Made by a program: the position numbers and the translations under genes. From Sphingobacteriales bacterium (lineage in GTDB: Bacteria; Bacteroidota; Bacteroidia; Sphingobacteriales; Sphingobacteriaceae), in contig JAPLFD010000020.1 in NCBI GenBank assembly GCA_026390835.1, positions 121,544 through 185,543 on the forward strand: 64,000 nucleotides of DNA. Reading direction: 5' to 3'. Positions 44,096 through 52,617 of this stretch are shown piece by piece (positions within the stretch are counted from its first letter, which is position 1; every line of letters starts with the position of its first letter). The notes under the pieces were generated by a model. That model had not been told where the DNA came from. It did no database searches and saw nothing but the letters and a program-made list of their open reading frames with translations.

Positions 44096-44776
44096 TTACT
44101 GTTGTACTTCTACACGAGCAATCAAAGACTCGATAGTAGCCGCTTCGGCACTTTGTGTATAGTTTTCTTTAATTTGTTTGTAGGATTTAAGTGCATCATC
44201 GAATTTTTTTTGTTGCTCATAAACCAAGCCTAATTTTTTTAAGAAAAGTGGGGTAGTAAACTCGTTGTTGCTTTTTCCGGCTGCTTTTTTGTAGTAGGTA
44301 GCTGCATTATCGTAATCTTTTAACTCACTATAAGCATCGCCTAGCATACCCAATACTAGTGGATCGATAACTGGGCTGCCTGTGCTGCTGTAATTGCCCA
44401 AAGCTTCAATAGCTTTTTCGAATTCTCCCTTTTTAAGGTATAAACCACCTAAATAGGCATTCGCTATGTTTGCAGATTTGGTACTTGTATATTCTTCTGC
44501 AATTTTCTCAAAACCGGGGTAAGAACCATCGCCATTAATGGCCTTATCGCTTAACGAATCGGCTGTTGCGTATTGCTCTGCTTTAAACATTTCGTTTACG
44601 GCTTTTTCGGCTCGAGGAGCTAAGTAGAATTTTTGGTATCCAATATATAAGAGTATTAGTGCTAAAATGGCACCACCAATTATGAGTAGACTTTTGCTAT
44701 TTTCTTGAACAAAAGATCCGGTTGCTTTTTCGTTTGCTTCGGAAACTTCCGGAGAATTTTTTTCTTTGCTTGACAT
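44096..44776 (-). CDS. Membrane-anchored TPR protein (YfgM-like)
   Basis: 226 residues. A polar N-terminal cytoplasmic part (about 1-28) is followed by one TM (LLIIGGAILALILLYIGY, about 29-47), then a periplasmic-side region with TPR-like repeats (NIANAYLGGLYLKKGEFEKAIEAL, LGMLGDAYSELKDYDNAATYYKKAAG, KKLGLVYEQQKKFDDALKSYKQI). The YfgM family works at the Sec translocon with PpiD in E. coli; the role here is inferred. It is divergent from recF, an arrangement I recognise in other Bacteroidota. Confidence 0.85.
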   Translation of the reverse strand: MSSKEKNSPEVSEANEKATGSFVQENSKSLLIIGGAILALILLYIGYQKFYLAPRAEKAVNEMFKAEQYATADSLSDKAINGDGSYPGFEKIAEEYTSTKSANIANAYLGGLYLKKGEFEKAIEALGNYSSTGSPVIDPLVLGMLGDAYSELKDYDNAATYYKKAAGKSNNEFTTPLFLKKLGLVYEQQKKFDDALKSYKQIKENYTQSAEAATIESLIARVEVQQ

Positions 44777-44798
44777 GCTTTATAAAATTTTGAAGAAG

Positions 44799-44829
44799 CA
44801 AAAATACAGTTTTACCCATAAGTATCAAC
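44799..44829 (-). promoter_or_regulatory. Candidate promoter of the TPR gene
   Basis: On the minus strand: GTTG (three of four bases of TTTG), 19 nt, then TATTTTTG, 22 bp before the start codon. It matches the Bacteroidota promoter pattern. The divergent recF gene has TACCTTTG at 44886-44893 but a poor -33 element. Confidence 0.4.
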
Positions 44830-44909
44830 AATTTAAATTTTTGCGCTTATTTTTTTCGAGTAAGTGCTTTAAAAAATAGAAATTGTACCTTTGATTTCTC
44901 CCTAAAATT

Positions 44910-46019
44910 ATGTGGTTACAGCGTTTATCTCTTATCAATTTTAAAAATTATGAAGAAGCTAGTTTGGCTTTTTCGCCAACAATAAACGCTTTTACGGGCA
45001 ATAATGGAGCGGGTAAAACCAATTTACTCGATGGTATACACTACCTCTCGTTGTGTAAAAGTTACTTTAACCCCATAGATACACAACAAATTATGCAGGG
45101 TGCCGATTTTTTTATGATTCAGGGCGACTTTGAGCTAGTAGGTAAAAAAGAGGTGATTGCTTGTTCCTTAAAGCGCAATCAAAAAAAACAATTTAAACGG
45201 AATAAAAAAGAATATCCGAGGTTGGCAGATCACGTAGGTATTTTTCCTTTAGTGATGATTTCGCCCTACGATGTGAGCATTGTAATGGAGGGGAGTGAGG
45301 AGCGCAGAAAATTTTTAGATAATGCCATTAGCCAAACCGATAGGCAATATTTAGACGAAGTGATACAGTACAATAAATGCTTGGCCAACCGAAATGCCAT
45401 GCTGAAGCAAATTGCTCATACTGGCGCTTATGACCCCACTTTATTAGAAATTTACGATGAACAGTTAGTGACTTTCGGTTCTCATATTTTTGCTAAGCGT
45501 CAAAAATTCATGGAAACCTTCGAGGAAGTGTTTAATCAACATTATTCTTTTTTAAGCGACGATGCTGAACGAGTTTCGCTGGTGTACGAATCGCAATTAA
45601 ACCACGATAACTTGGCCAGTTTACTTAAAAAGTATGTAGAAAAAGATAGGGTGCTTGAGCGCACCAATGCCGGCGTTCATAAAGACGATTTGGTATTTAG
45701 TATACACGGCATGCCGCTTAAAAAATTTGGTTCTCAGGGTCAACAGAAATCGTTTTTAATTGCGTTAAAATTAGCCCAATACACGTATTTAAAACAGCAA
45801 AAGGGTTTTGAGCCCATTTTATTGCTCGATGATATTTTTGACAAGCTAGATGATTTGCGCACCAAAAAATTGATGAAAAAAGTATCTGACCACGATTTCG
45901 GCCAAATCTTCATCACCGATACGAGTGCTGAGCGTATTCAGGCTATTTTTGATGAAATTGGCGAACAGGTGCGTATTTTTAATGTAGAAAATGGCCAAGT
46001 GAGCCAAAAAGATGCGTAA
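44910..46019 (+). CDS. recF: DNA replication and repair protein RecF
   Basis: 369 residues. Walker A is GNNGAGKTNLLDGIHYLSL (about residue 30), the Q-loop region and FPLVMISPYDVSIVMEGSEERRKFLD follow, then the signature KKFGSQGQQKSFLIALKLAQ and Walker B PILLLDDIFDKLDDLR. RecF loads RecA at gaps with RecO and RecR. The DUF721 gene begins 8 bp before its stop, so translation is probably coupled. Confidence 0.95.
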   Translation: MWLQRLSLINFKNYEEASLAFSPTINAFTGNNGAGKTNLLDGIHYLSLCKSYFNPIDTQQIMQGADFFMIQGDFELVGKKEVIACSLKRNQKKQFKRNKKEYPRLADHVGIFPLVMISPYDVSIVMEGSEERRKFLDNAISQTDRQYLDEVIQYNKCLANRNAMLKQIAHTGAYDPTLLEIYDEQLVTFGSHIFAKRQKFMETFEEVFNQHYSFLSDDAERVSLVYESQLNHDNLASLLKKYVEKDRVLERTNAGVHKDDLVFSIHGMPLKKFGSQGQQKSFLIALKLAQYTYLKQQKGFEPILLLDDIFDKLDDLRTKKLMKKVSDHDFGQIFITDTSAERIQAIFDEIGEQVRIFNVENGQVSQKDA

Positions 46020-46302
46020 GCCCAACGATAAATCAATAAAAGAAGCCATGGATCAACTGTTGCGGGTATATAAACTGCAGCAAAAGTTCGATGAAACAGC
46101 ACTTATTGCCGCTTGGCCCGAAATGATGGGGGCGGCTATTGCCAACCGAACCAAAGAACTTTATATCCGTCAGAAAAAATTATTTGTGCGTGTGGAATCG
46201 TCGGTAATTAAAAATGAACTGATGATGATGCGCTCTCAGATTATCGAAAAAATGAACGAAAGGGCAGGGGGAGAAGTAATTGTAGAGATTGTATTGCTAT
46301 AA
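46012..46302 (+). CDS. DUF721 (DciA-like) protein
   Basis: 96 residues. KEAMDQLLRVYKLQQKFDETALIAAWPEMMGAAIANRTKELYIRQKKLFVRVESSVIKNEL is the conserved DUF721 body. In other bacteria DciA, a member of this domain family, loads the replicative helicase DnaB; whether this short Bacteroidota form does so is inferred. It overlaps recF by 8 bp and ends in a shared terminator. Confidence 0.9.
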   Translation: MRKPNDKSIKEAMDQLLRVYKLQQKFDETALIAAWPEMMGAAIANRTKELYIRQKKLFVRVESSVIKNELMMMRSQIIEKMNERAGGEVIVEIVLL

Positions 46303-46333
46303 AAAAAGCCCCCTGAATTCAGGGGGCTTTTTT
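46301..46333. terminator. Bidirectional terminator between DUF721 gene and ndk
   Basis: A-run, then GCCCCCTGAATTCAGGGGGC as a perfect stem, then a T-run. It lies between two convergent genes. Confidence 0.92.
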
Positions 46334-46349
46334 GTGAGGTTAATTTCGG

Positions 46350-46769
46350 CTAGAAACGTTCGAAAGCCGAGAAAAAGAAGTTTCCTTCAATGGCTGCGTT
46401 CTCGTCAGAATCAGATCCATGAACCGCATTGGCATCAATAGATTTTGCATATTTATTACGAATAGTACCAGCATCGGCCTTAGCCGGATCGGTATTGCCA
46501 ATTAATTTTCTAAAATCTTCTATGGCGTTTCCTTTTTCTAAAATGGCCGCTACAATTGGTCCTGATGACATAAAATTTACCAATTCGCCATAAAACGGGC
46601 GCTCTTTATGCACCGCATAAAACTCACCTGCTTTTTCTGCACTTAAATGCGTGTATTTTAACGCGATAATTTTAAATCCACTTGCGGTAATATCAGTTAA
46701 AATTGCACCAATATGTCCGTTTTTAACAGCATCGGGCTTAATCATTGTAAAAGTTCTATTTGTTGCCAT
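46350..46769 (-). CDS. ndk: Nucleoside-diphosphate kinase
   Basis: 139 residues, the family norm. It begins [18 protein letters not shown]. The ATP site includes [23 protein letters not shown], and the phosphorylated His is in [20 protein letters not shown]. It transfers phosphate between nucleoside di- and triphosphates. TATTTTTG (reverse of 46787-46794) is a likely -7 element. Confidence 0.97.
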   Translation of the reverse strand: MATNRTFTMIKPDAVKNGHIGAILTDITASGFKIIALKYTHLSAEKAGEFYAVHKERPFYGELVNFMSSGPIVAAILEKGNAIEDFRKLIGNTDPAKADAGTIRNKYAKSIDANAVHGSDSDENAAIEGNFFFSAFERF

Positions 46770-46924
46770 GTTTTTTAATTTTGGGGCAAAAATACGCCTT
46801 TAGTCGGTAATTACCTACCGGTATGTAAAAATTAATTAGCATTTAATTTCAGTCTAACCGAATTTAAGTGCTATAAATTGTGCTTTGCTGCAGCTTTTTA
46901 ATAGATTTGCAGCAACATACACAC

Positions 46925-47935
46925 ATGGTAAATATAGCTGCATTAAAAACACTTTTGGCTGAGCCCAAAAACATTGTCATTACTACCCATCATAAGCCCG
47001 ATGGCGATGCCATGGGTTCTTCTTTGGGTTTATACAATTACTTGCTACAAAAAGGACACCATGTGCATGTTATTACCCCGACAGATTACCCGATATTTTT
47101 ACATTGGTTGCCCAACAATTGCGAAGTGCTCATTTATACCGATAAAGTAGCCGAGAGCAAGCAATTGGTAGCCGATGCCGATTTAATTTTCTGTTTAGAT
47201 TTTAATGCCTTATCTCGAATTAATGAATTGGGAGAATGTGTGGCTGCATCGGCTGCTAAAAAAGTGATGATTGACCATCATTTAGACCCCGAAGATTTTG
47301 ATGATTATAGATTGTGGGATGTAAATGCCTGCTCTGCTGCCCAATTGGTGTATGAGTTTATTGTAGACTTTATGGCCGAACCTGAGCTTATCAATAAAGA
47401 TGTGGCCAACTGTTTATATACCGGCATTATGACGGATTCGGGTTCGTTCCGTTTCCCAAATACTACTGCTGCTGTACACCGTATTGTAGCCCATTTAATT
47501 GAAAATGGTGCAGAAAATGCTCGTATTCACCAATTGGTATACGATACCTCTACCGAAAGTCGCTTGAAATTTTTGGGCCATTGTTTAAGCAACCGTTTAC
47601 AAGTGTTTGAGGAATACAATACTTCCTTAATTACCGTTTCTAAAGAAGATTTGGCCATGTTTACCATTACTACTGGCGATACCGAAGGTTTGGTAAACTA
47701 CGGGTTAGCAATTAACGGAATCCGATTAGCAGCCCTTATTATTGAACGCCCAGATCGGGTAAAACTATCGCTACGTTCTACCGGCGATTTCCCGGCAAAT
47801 GAAATTTGCAAGAAATATTTTAATGGAGGTGGGCACCGCAATGCAGCTGGTGGCGCTTCCGACGATTCGTTTGAAAAAACTATTGAAACCTTTAAAACTT
47901 TATTACCAACCTATAAAACCTTATTATTGCAATAA
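46925..47935 (+). CDS. nrnA: Bifunctional oligoribonuclease/PAP phosphatase (DHH family)
   Basis: 336 residues from the ATG at 46925 (MVNIAALKTLLAEPKNIVITTHHKPDGDAMG); a longer frame from 46880 adds an unlikely leader. The DHH domain has HHKPDGDAMGSSLGLY, DLIFCLDFNAL and VMIDHHLDPEDF; the DHHA1 domain ends with NGGGHRNAAGG. NrnA degrades very short RNAs and converts 3'-phosphoadenosine 5'-phosphate to AMP. TAGATTTG at about 46902 fits a -7 promoter element. Confidence 0.92.
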   Translation: MVNIAALKTLLAEPKNIVITTHHKPDGDAMGSSLGLYNYLLQKGHHVHVITPTDYPIFLHWLPNNCEVLIYTDKVAESKQLVADADLIFCLDFNALSRINELGECVAASAAKKVMIDHHLDPEDFDDYRLWDVNACSAAQLVYEFIVDFMAEPELINKDVANCLYTGIMTDSGSFRFPNTTAAVHRIVAHLIENGAENARIHQLVYDTSTESRLKFLGHCLSNRLQVFEEYNTSLITVSKEDLAMFTITTGDTEGLVNYGLAINGIRLAALIIERPDRVKLSLRSTGDFPANEICKKYFNGGGHRNAAGGASDDSFEKTIETFKTLLPTYKTLLLQ

Positions 47936-47952
47936 ATTATATCTTAAAACAA

Positions 47953-48942
47953 ATGAAAAAACCCTTAGTATTATTAAGCCTTTTGGCGCTAGCACTTAGT
48001 GCATGTACTCGATTTAAAACCGGCGATGGCGGTTTACAATACGCTATTCATACCGATAAAGATGGTCCAACTATTCAAGAAGGCGACTTTTTTGTAGTTT
48101 CTGGTACTCAAAAAACCGAGAAAGATTCGGTATTATTTAGTACCGATGATACCGGCCGCCCAGCATTTTTATCTGCTCAAAAATCACAATTTAAAGGCGA
48201 TTTGTTCAGCGCATTTGCTATGTTGAGCGAAGGCGATAGTGCGACTTTCAAAATCAATTTAGATACCCTTGCTTTAAAAACAGGGCAGCCAAAACCTCCT
48301 TTTGCTAAAAACGATCATTTCTTAATTTTCTCTGTAAAAGTTGAAAAAGTAATCCCAAAAGGAAAATTAGATGATCAAACCTTTACCAATCAAATTAACG
48401 ATTACATAAAGAAAGATATTGAGGTAATTAAAAAAGCTGAACCAGCAAAAGTAAAAGCTTATGTTGCTGCCAAAGGTTTAAAATTAACCACAACTGCATC
48501 TGGCTTAGGTTATCAAATTACCAAAGCGGCAACTGGCGAAAAAGCAGTAGCTGGTGATAGTGTGGTAGTAAATTTTATTGGTAAATTTTTAAGCGATAAA
48601 TTGTTTGACACCAATATTGTAGCTGAGGCAAAGAAGTCAGGTAAATTTATCCCTGGCCGCCCTTATGAACCAATGGGTACCGTTGTGGGTATGCAGAAAA
48701 GTATACCAGGTTTCGATGAAGCCTTGATGACCTTCCCAGCAGGTACCAAAGTAACTGTGGTTATGCCTTCATCACTAGGTTATGGTGAACAAGGAAGCCA
48801 ACTCATTCCACCGTTTACCCCATTGGTATTCGATTTGGAAATTTTAAAAGTAATTAAAGCGTCTGCTGCACCAGCTCCTGCACCAGCTCCTGCACCCGCA
48901 TCAGCACGTGCACCTGCACCAGCGGTTGCCCCTAAAAAATAA
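47953..48942 (+). CDS. FKBP-type peptidyl-prolyl isomerase lipoprotein
   Basis: 329 residues. Signal peptide with lipobox: MKKPLVLLSLLALALSAC, Cys at residue 18. An N-terminal FKBP-like half (GDFFVVSGTQKTEKDSVLF, FSAFAMLSEGDSATFKINL) seems degenerate. The C-terminal FKBP domain is standard (GDSVVVNFIGKFLSDKLFDTN, MQKSIPGFDEALMTFPAGTKVTVVMPSSLGYGEQG, PFTPLVFDLEILKV). The tail is an Ala/Pro repeat of about 24 residues, coded by near-identical GCTCCTGCACCA units. Likely an envelope folding catalyst anchored by lipid. Confidence 0.92.
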   Translation: MKKPLVLLSLLALALSACTRFKTGDGGLQYAIHTDKDGPTIQEGDFFVVSGTQKTEKDSVLFSTDDTGRPAFLSAQKSQFKGDLFSAFAMLSEGDSATFKINLDTLALKTGQPKPPFAKNDHFLIFSVKVEKVIPKGKLDDQTFTNQINDYIKKDIEVIKKAEPAKVKAYVAAKGLKLTTTASGLGYQITKAATGEKAVAGDSVVVNFIGKFLSDKLFDTNIVAEAKKSGKFIPGRPYEPMGTVVGMQKSIPGFDEALMTFPAGTKVTVVMPSSLGYGEQGSQLIPPFTPLVFDLEILKVIKASAAPAPAPAPAPASARAPAPAVAPKK

Positions 48943-48958
48943 TGTATTCAATTTATAG

Positions 48959-48992
48959 AAAAGCCCTTCCGATTTTCGGAAGGGCTTTTTTT
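48959..48992 (+). terminator. Hairpin terminator after the FKBP gene
   Basis: AAAAGCCCTTCCGA/TCGGAAGGGCTTTTTTT stem. It lies 17 bp after the stop codon and ends 16 bp before tatD. Confidence 0.9.
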
Positions 48993-49007
48993 ATGTAGTT
49001 TTGTGCC

Positions 49008-49775
49008 ATGGTTCTCACCGATACCCACACCCATTTATATTACGAAACAGACCCAGAGGCTTTATTGGCGCTCATGCAACGCTCTTTGGATAATGAAGTT
49101 ACTAGATTGTTTCTCCCGAATGTTGATACCACTTCCATTCCTTTGGTAATGAATTTGGCTGCCTTATATCCTCAAAACTGTTTCCCGATGTTGGGTTTGC
49201 ATCCCTGCGATGTAAAAGAAACGTACAAAGAAGAATTGGCCAGTATTTATGCCGCTATTCCGGCACAAAAAATTTATGCCATTGGCGAAATTGGCATCGA
49301 TTTATATTGGGATAAAACTACACTTGCAAACCAATTAGAAGCATTTGAAATCCAAATTAACTGGGCTAAGGATTTAAATTTGCCTATTGTTATTCATTGC
49401 AGAGATGCCTTCGATGAAGTATATGCCGTACTTTTAAAACACCGCGATGAAAAGCTCCGAGGCATTTTTCACTGCTTTACCGGAACGTTGGAACAAGCAC
49501 AACAAATAATTGAACTCAGATTTTGTTTAGGCATTGGTGGCGTAGTAACCTATAAAAATTCGGGGCTAGATGCGGTAGTAGCACAAATCTCCCTTGAACA
49601 CTTAGTGCTGGAAACCGATTCGCCCTATTTACCACCGGTACCTTTTAGAGGGAAACCGAATGAGAGTAGTTACTTGGTACACATTGCTCAAAAAGTAGCC
49701 GATTTACATCAAATTCCCATCGAAGAGCTGGCCCGTATAACCACCGAAAATTCTACAAAAATATTTGGCATTTAG
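49008..49775 (+). CDS. TatD-family metal-dependent DNase
   Basis: 255 residues of TIM-barrel hydrolase. Metal ligands are visible in order: DTHTHLYY (His pair), EIGIDLYW (Glu), LPIVIHCRDAF (His), IFHCFTGT (His) and LETDSPYLPP (Asp). The family has 3'-5' exonuclease activity on DNA and RNA and is associated with DNA repair. TAGTTTTG just before the start could be a -7 element. It ends 26 bp before ansA on the same strand, and the two are probably one transcript. Confidence 0.93.
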   Translation: MVLTDTHTHLYYETDPEALLALMQRSLDNEVTRLFLPNVDTTSIPLVMNLAALYPQNCFPMLGLHPCDVKETYKEELASIYAAIPAQKIYAIGEIGIDLYWDKTTLANQLEAFEIQINWAKDLNLPIVIHCRDAFDEVYAVLLKHRDEKLRGIFHCFTGTLEQAQQIIELRFCLGIGGVVTYKNSGLDAVVAQISLEHLVLETDSPYLPPVPFRGKPNESSYLVHIAQKVADLHQIPIEELARITTENSTKIFGI

Positions 49776-49801
49776 TTGCGATATTTGTTAAAACAAAAAC
49801 C

Positions 49802-50821
49802 ATGGCCAATATTTTAATCATATACACCGGCGGAACCATTGGCATGGTGAAAGATAAAAAAAGTGGGGTACTCTTACCGCTAAATTTCGATCATATAAAA
49901 TACAATGCGCCCGAGTTGGAGCGTATGGAGCACCGGCTAACGGTACATTCGTTTAACCCCATTATCGATTCTTCGGATATGAACCCCACAATTTGGGTTG
50001 CCTTGGCCGAACTTATCGAAAAAAATTACCACCAATACGATGGTTTTGTGGTGCTTCACGGCTCCGATACCATGGCCTTTACCACTTCGGCATTAAGCTT
50101 TATGCTCGAAGGTTTGGCTAAACCGGTGGTCTTTACCGGATCGCAATTGCCTATTGATGAAATTAGGAACGATGCCCGAGAGAACTTAATTACGGCTATT
50201 TTAATTGCATCCGAGAAATTTGAAGAGCAAGCCGTGGTACCCGAAGTCTGCATCTTTTTCGATTACCAATTATTAAGAGGTAACCGAGCCACCAAATACA
50301 ATTCAGCTAAATTTGAAGCTTTTCAATCGCCAAACTACCCTTTATTAGCCGAGGCTGGCGTGCATATCGACTTTTTTAGCAACGCCATAGCCGTGCCTTT
50401 AGATAAACCACTCAAGGTGCATAAAGACTTCGATAGCTCGGTGGCTGTGCTTAAACTATACCCCGGCATCAGTCAAAAAGTAGTCGATGCGGTGTTAGAA
50501 TCTGATTGCAAAGCCATTATTATGGAAACGTTTGGATCTGGAAATACCACCACCGATCCGGTTTTTTTAGATTCCTTACGTCGTACCATTGCGCAAGGGA
50601 AACTCATTTTAGACATTTCGCAATGCCGGGGCGGTTCGGTAGAATTGGGCCGCTACGAGACCAGTATTCAGCTTAAAGAAATGGGCGTGGTGAGTGGTTA
50701 CGATATGACCTTTGAAGCTGCTGTGACCAAACTGATGTTCTTATTGGGTTCAGGAAAACCGATGGATGTGGTAGCCCGCCTACTCGAATTAAATTTACGA
50801 GGCGAATTAACAGAAAATTGA
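49802..50821 (+). CDS. ansA: Type I L-asparaginase
   Basis: 339 residues. The first active-site Thr is in IYTGGTIGMVKD; the second site is VLHGSDTMAFTTSALSFML (usual form HGTDTM, here Ser in the third position), with GSQLPIDEIRNDARENLITA following. These place it in the cytoplasmic type I group; there is no signal peptide. It hydrolyses asparagine to aspartate and ammonia. It is the last gene before tRNA-Ser and the apparent genomic island. Confidence 0.93.
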   Translation: MANILIIYTGGTIGMVKDKKSGVLLPLNFDHIKYNAPELERMEHRLTVHSFNPIIDSSDMNPTIWVALAELIEKNYHQYDGFVVLHGSDTMAFTTSALSFMLEGLAKPVVFTGSQLPIDEIRNDARENLITAILIASEKFEEQAVVPEVCIFFDYQLLRGNRATKYNSAKFEAFQSPNYPLLAEAGVHIDFFSNAIAVPLDKPLKVHKDFDSSVAVLKLYPGISQKVVDAVLESDCKAIIMETFGSGNTTTDPVFLDSLRRTIAQGKLILDISQCRGGSVELGRYETSIQLKEMGVVSGYDMTFEAAVTKLMFLLGSGKPMDVVARLLELNLRGELTEN

Positions 50822-50840
50822 TAGTTTTGTCCTCCCAATA

Positions 50841-50930
50841 GGAGAGGTGTCAGAGTGGTCGAATGAGCCAGCTTGGAAAGCTGGTATACTCGTAAGGGTA
50901 TCGAGGGTTCGAATCCCTCTTTCTCCGCCA
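50841..50930 (+). tRNA. tRNA-Ser (anticodon GGA)
   Basis: Class II tRNA of about 90 nt. The acceptor GGAGAGG pairs with TTTCTCC (last two pairs G-T). The anticodon stem CCAGC/GCTGG has loop TTGGAAA (anticodon GGA). A long variable arm (TACTCGTAAGGGTA) is present, and the T arm is GAGGG-TTCGAAT-CCCTC. Discriminator G; CCA encoded. It reads UCC and UCU. Its last 17 nt recur at 62258-62274, marking an apparent integration site. Confidence 0.95.
50914..50930 (+). repeat. Putative attL: 3' end of tRNA-Ser
   Basis: TCCCTCTTTCTCCGCCA, identical to 62258-62274. Including the T loop the two sites match at about 21 of 24 positions (TTCGAAT versus TTCAATT). Tyrosine-type integrases commonly recombine at tRNA 3' ends and leave such a direct repeat. 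Confidence 0.65.
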
Positions 50931-50940
50931 AGTAAATATA

Positions 50941-50977
50941 AAAAAGCCTTGTTGATTATTCAATAGGGCTTTTTTTA
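50941..50977 (+). terminator. Terminator after tRNA-Ser (island side)
   Basis: AAAAAAGCC-TTGTTGA pairs with TCAATAG-GGCTTTTTTT, with wobble pairs and a TTAT loop. A second, perfect terminator follows the duplicated tRNA end at 62284, and that one may be the tRNA's original terminator. Confidence 0.7.
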
Positions 50978-51012
50978 TATACCACTCTGCCATTGGGTAG
51001 TAGAATAGGTAG

Positions 51013-51084
51013 TAGATTTTAATATACTGGAGCAGAAGACTTCTTAACTATCCTCTTACTTTAATTCAAGTATACTGATTTTCA
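51013..51084. repeat. 71-72 bp imperfect direct repeat, copy 1
   Basis: Begins TAGATTTTAATATACTGGAG and ends GATTTTCA. The copy at 51824-51894 shares most positions with one small gap, including TATCCTCTTACTTTA. The pair brackets the 155-aa lipoprotein gene and the FN3 fragment. Confidence 0.8.
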
Positions 51085-51144
51085 CAATTCTACCCTAACG
51101 TAATTTCAACGAATTTCTACCCCTGAAAAATATATTAGCTCAAA

Positions 51145-51612
51145 TTAATTTGGATACAAAAAATAAAAAGCACCAAGACCAGGTAAAATAAAGTAATTTG
51201 TATTATTAGGCATATAAGTAGTTGTAGAATCAGTTCTAGTTTTCCAAAGTGCATTGTTCACATAAATATTTGAAATTCTTGTACCCTTTGCAGATAAATG
51301 TAAATCGGGGGTTGTTTCAAATCCAAGCCAAATTGGTCTAGTTTTAGATACATCTGTAACTTCTTGACTCCAATAAGTGCCTGTCAGAGGTGGGTAAGTT
51401 TGGGCTCCATTTCCTGCTGAATCCATATAAGTTACTCGAAAAATTCTTCCTACCCCTTGAATATGAGATGGAAAAGGAATCATTGGACTACTAAAAATCA
51501 TTTCATATTTTACTTTTAAATTTGTTACTACGGGAGTAGATGAATCAGAATTAATTTTTGAGCAACTAATCATTACAAGAGAAATACAGAGAATAATCAA
51601 TTTTTTTTTCAT
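51145..51612 (-). CDS. Lipoprotein of unknown function (island)
   Basis: 155 residues. Signal MKKKLIILCISLVMISCSK with lipobox Cys at residue 17. The mature part starts with a short Ser/Thr linker (INSDSSTPVVTNLKVKYEM), then a beta-rich domain (RIFRVTYMDSAGNGAQTYPPL, RPIWLGFETTPDLHLSAKG) and ends GLGAFYFLYPN. I do not recognise the family. Small beta-sandwich lipoproteins of this sort are common in Bacteroidota accessory regions. It is isolated between the two 71-bp repeats. Confidence 0.68.
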   Translation of the reverse strand: MKKKLIILCISLVMISCSKINSDSSTPVVTNLKVKYEMIFSSPMIPFPSHIQGVGRIFRVTYMDSAGNGAQTYPPLTGTYWSQEVTDVSKTRPIWLGFETTPDLHLSAKGTRISNIYVNNALWKTRTDSTTTYMPNNTNYFILPGLGAFYFLYPN

Positions 51613-51670
51613 ATAAATTAATTTTAGATTGTTATTGTTGTTCTATGAGTAAGATGGGCAAACAGATTTT

Positions 51671-51829
51671 CTATATCCTAACATTAGTATTATTTGTATT
51701 CGTGGTTCCAATAATTTGATAAGTTCCATTAGCCAACTTTCCTTCAATTTTGAATCCTGTTTCATTTGTTGAATTGTCTGTCCAGCTCAGGTTTATCTGA
51801 GTAAGTGAATACTGAACCGTATTTAGATT
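51671..51829 (-). pseudogene. Fragment of a fibronectin type III protein gene
   Basis: On the minus strand the frame reads LNTVQYSLTQINLSWTDNST, then NETGFKIEGKLANGTYQIIG, then TTNTNNTNVRI and a TAG stop at 51671. The pattern 'LSWTDNSTNETGFKIE' is a standard fibronectin type III domain. An in-frame stop lies just upstream (inside the 71-bp repeat), so only one part-domain remains. It looks like debris of a larger secreted protein cut off by the repeat. Confidence 0.7.
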
Positions 51830-51894
51830 TTACTATACTGGAGCAGAATACTCTTTACTATCCTCTTACTTTACATCAAGTTTACTAATTTTCA
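51824..51894. repeat. 71-72 bp imperfect direct repeat, copy 2
   Basis: Begins TAGATTTTACTATACTGGAG and ends AATTTTCA; paired with the copy at 51013. From 51895 to 52033 there is a short open frame without an ATG (reading GIPPTELQQVFPQPPSK), probably another gene scrap; nothing else is seen there. Confidence 0.8.
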
Positions 51895-52033
51895 GGGATT
51901 CCTCCAACTGAATTGCAACAAGTGTTTCCACAACCCCCCTCAAAATTAAAAAATAAAAAAAGTGTTGATATACAAAAAAATAATTCTAGATTGCAAAACT
52001 TCTTAAATCAAAGTGCAATTAGTTTAAGACAAA

Positions 52034-52378
52034 ATGAATAAAAAATTTACTCCGCGTTATTTTTTATTAGTGATACTCTTAGCAATGTCATGCGAAAAGA
52101 GCTTGAATTCCCCTATAATATTACCTATGATTATAGCATCGGCTGTCTCCGGTGTTGAAGCTTCACTAGCAATATGCGGTGGGAATGTGATGAGCAATGG
52201 TGGTGGGACAATAACGGCTGCAGGAGTGATTTGGAGTGATGCACCAATCCAACTATTTCTTTGGACCACAAAAACAATAGATAGGACTTCAATAGGGTCT
52301 TTTACAAGTAATATAACTGGGCTATCTGCTCTCAGTGATGTAAATCGTCAGCATAAAGTGGACATAAGTGTGACCTAA
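52034..52378 (+). pseudogene. Truncated lipoprotein with one Fn3-like surface repeat
   Basis: 114 codons. Signal with lipobox (FLLVILLAMSCEKSL, Cys at residue 20), then VSGVEASLAICGGNVMSNGG and TITAAGVIWSDAP, followed by SIGSFTSNITGLSA. This is the common Bacteroidota surface repeat of the type 'GGxVxSDGGxxITARGVxWS...GSFTSxITGLSAxTxYY', which usually continues for several hundred residues. Here it ends just where the repeat would read TTYYVRAY, replaced by SDVNRQHKVDISVT, and a transposase remnant begins about 50 bp on. An insertion-element end probably cut the gene. Confidence 0.65.
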
Positions 52379-52399
52379 CAAAGTTATACTTTGAGCCAT

Positions 52400-52521
52400 G
52401 AATTGCTCACAATGAAAGAAAAAGAACCAAAGAATGCGAAGGCGGTTATCAAGAATATTCGCCAAGAACCAAGCGTAAATTTAGCTCTGAGGAAAAAATC
52501 AGACTTGACATTGTAACTAAT
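52400..52521 (+). pseudogene. Transposase N-terminal remnant, left copy
   Basis: The plus-strand frame reads NERKRTKECEGGYQEYS, then PRTKRKFSSEEKIRLDIV and a stop (TAA at 52519-52521). It resembles the start of the small OrfA protein of IS3-type elements (R-x-K-R-K-F-S-x-E-x-K), and nothing of the rest of the transposase remains. The core CAAGAACCAAGCG-x-AAATT at 52463 onward recurs at 62055. Confidence 0.55.
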
Positions 52522-52617
52522 TAAAATCTAATTTAGTATAAGCTTAGAACTATTCACTCATAATTGCGTCTACGTACAACCATAAGGTTGGGGTATTTTA
52601 AAATAAATTATAGACAG

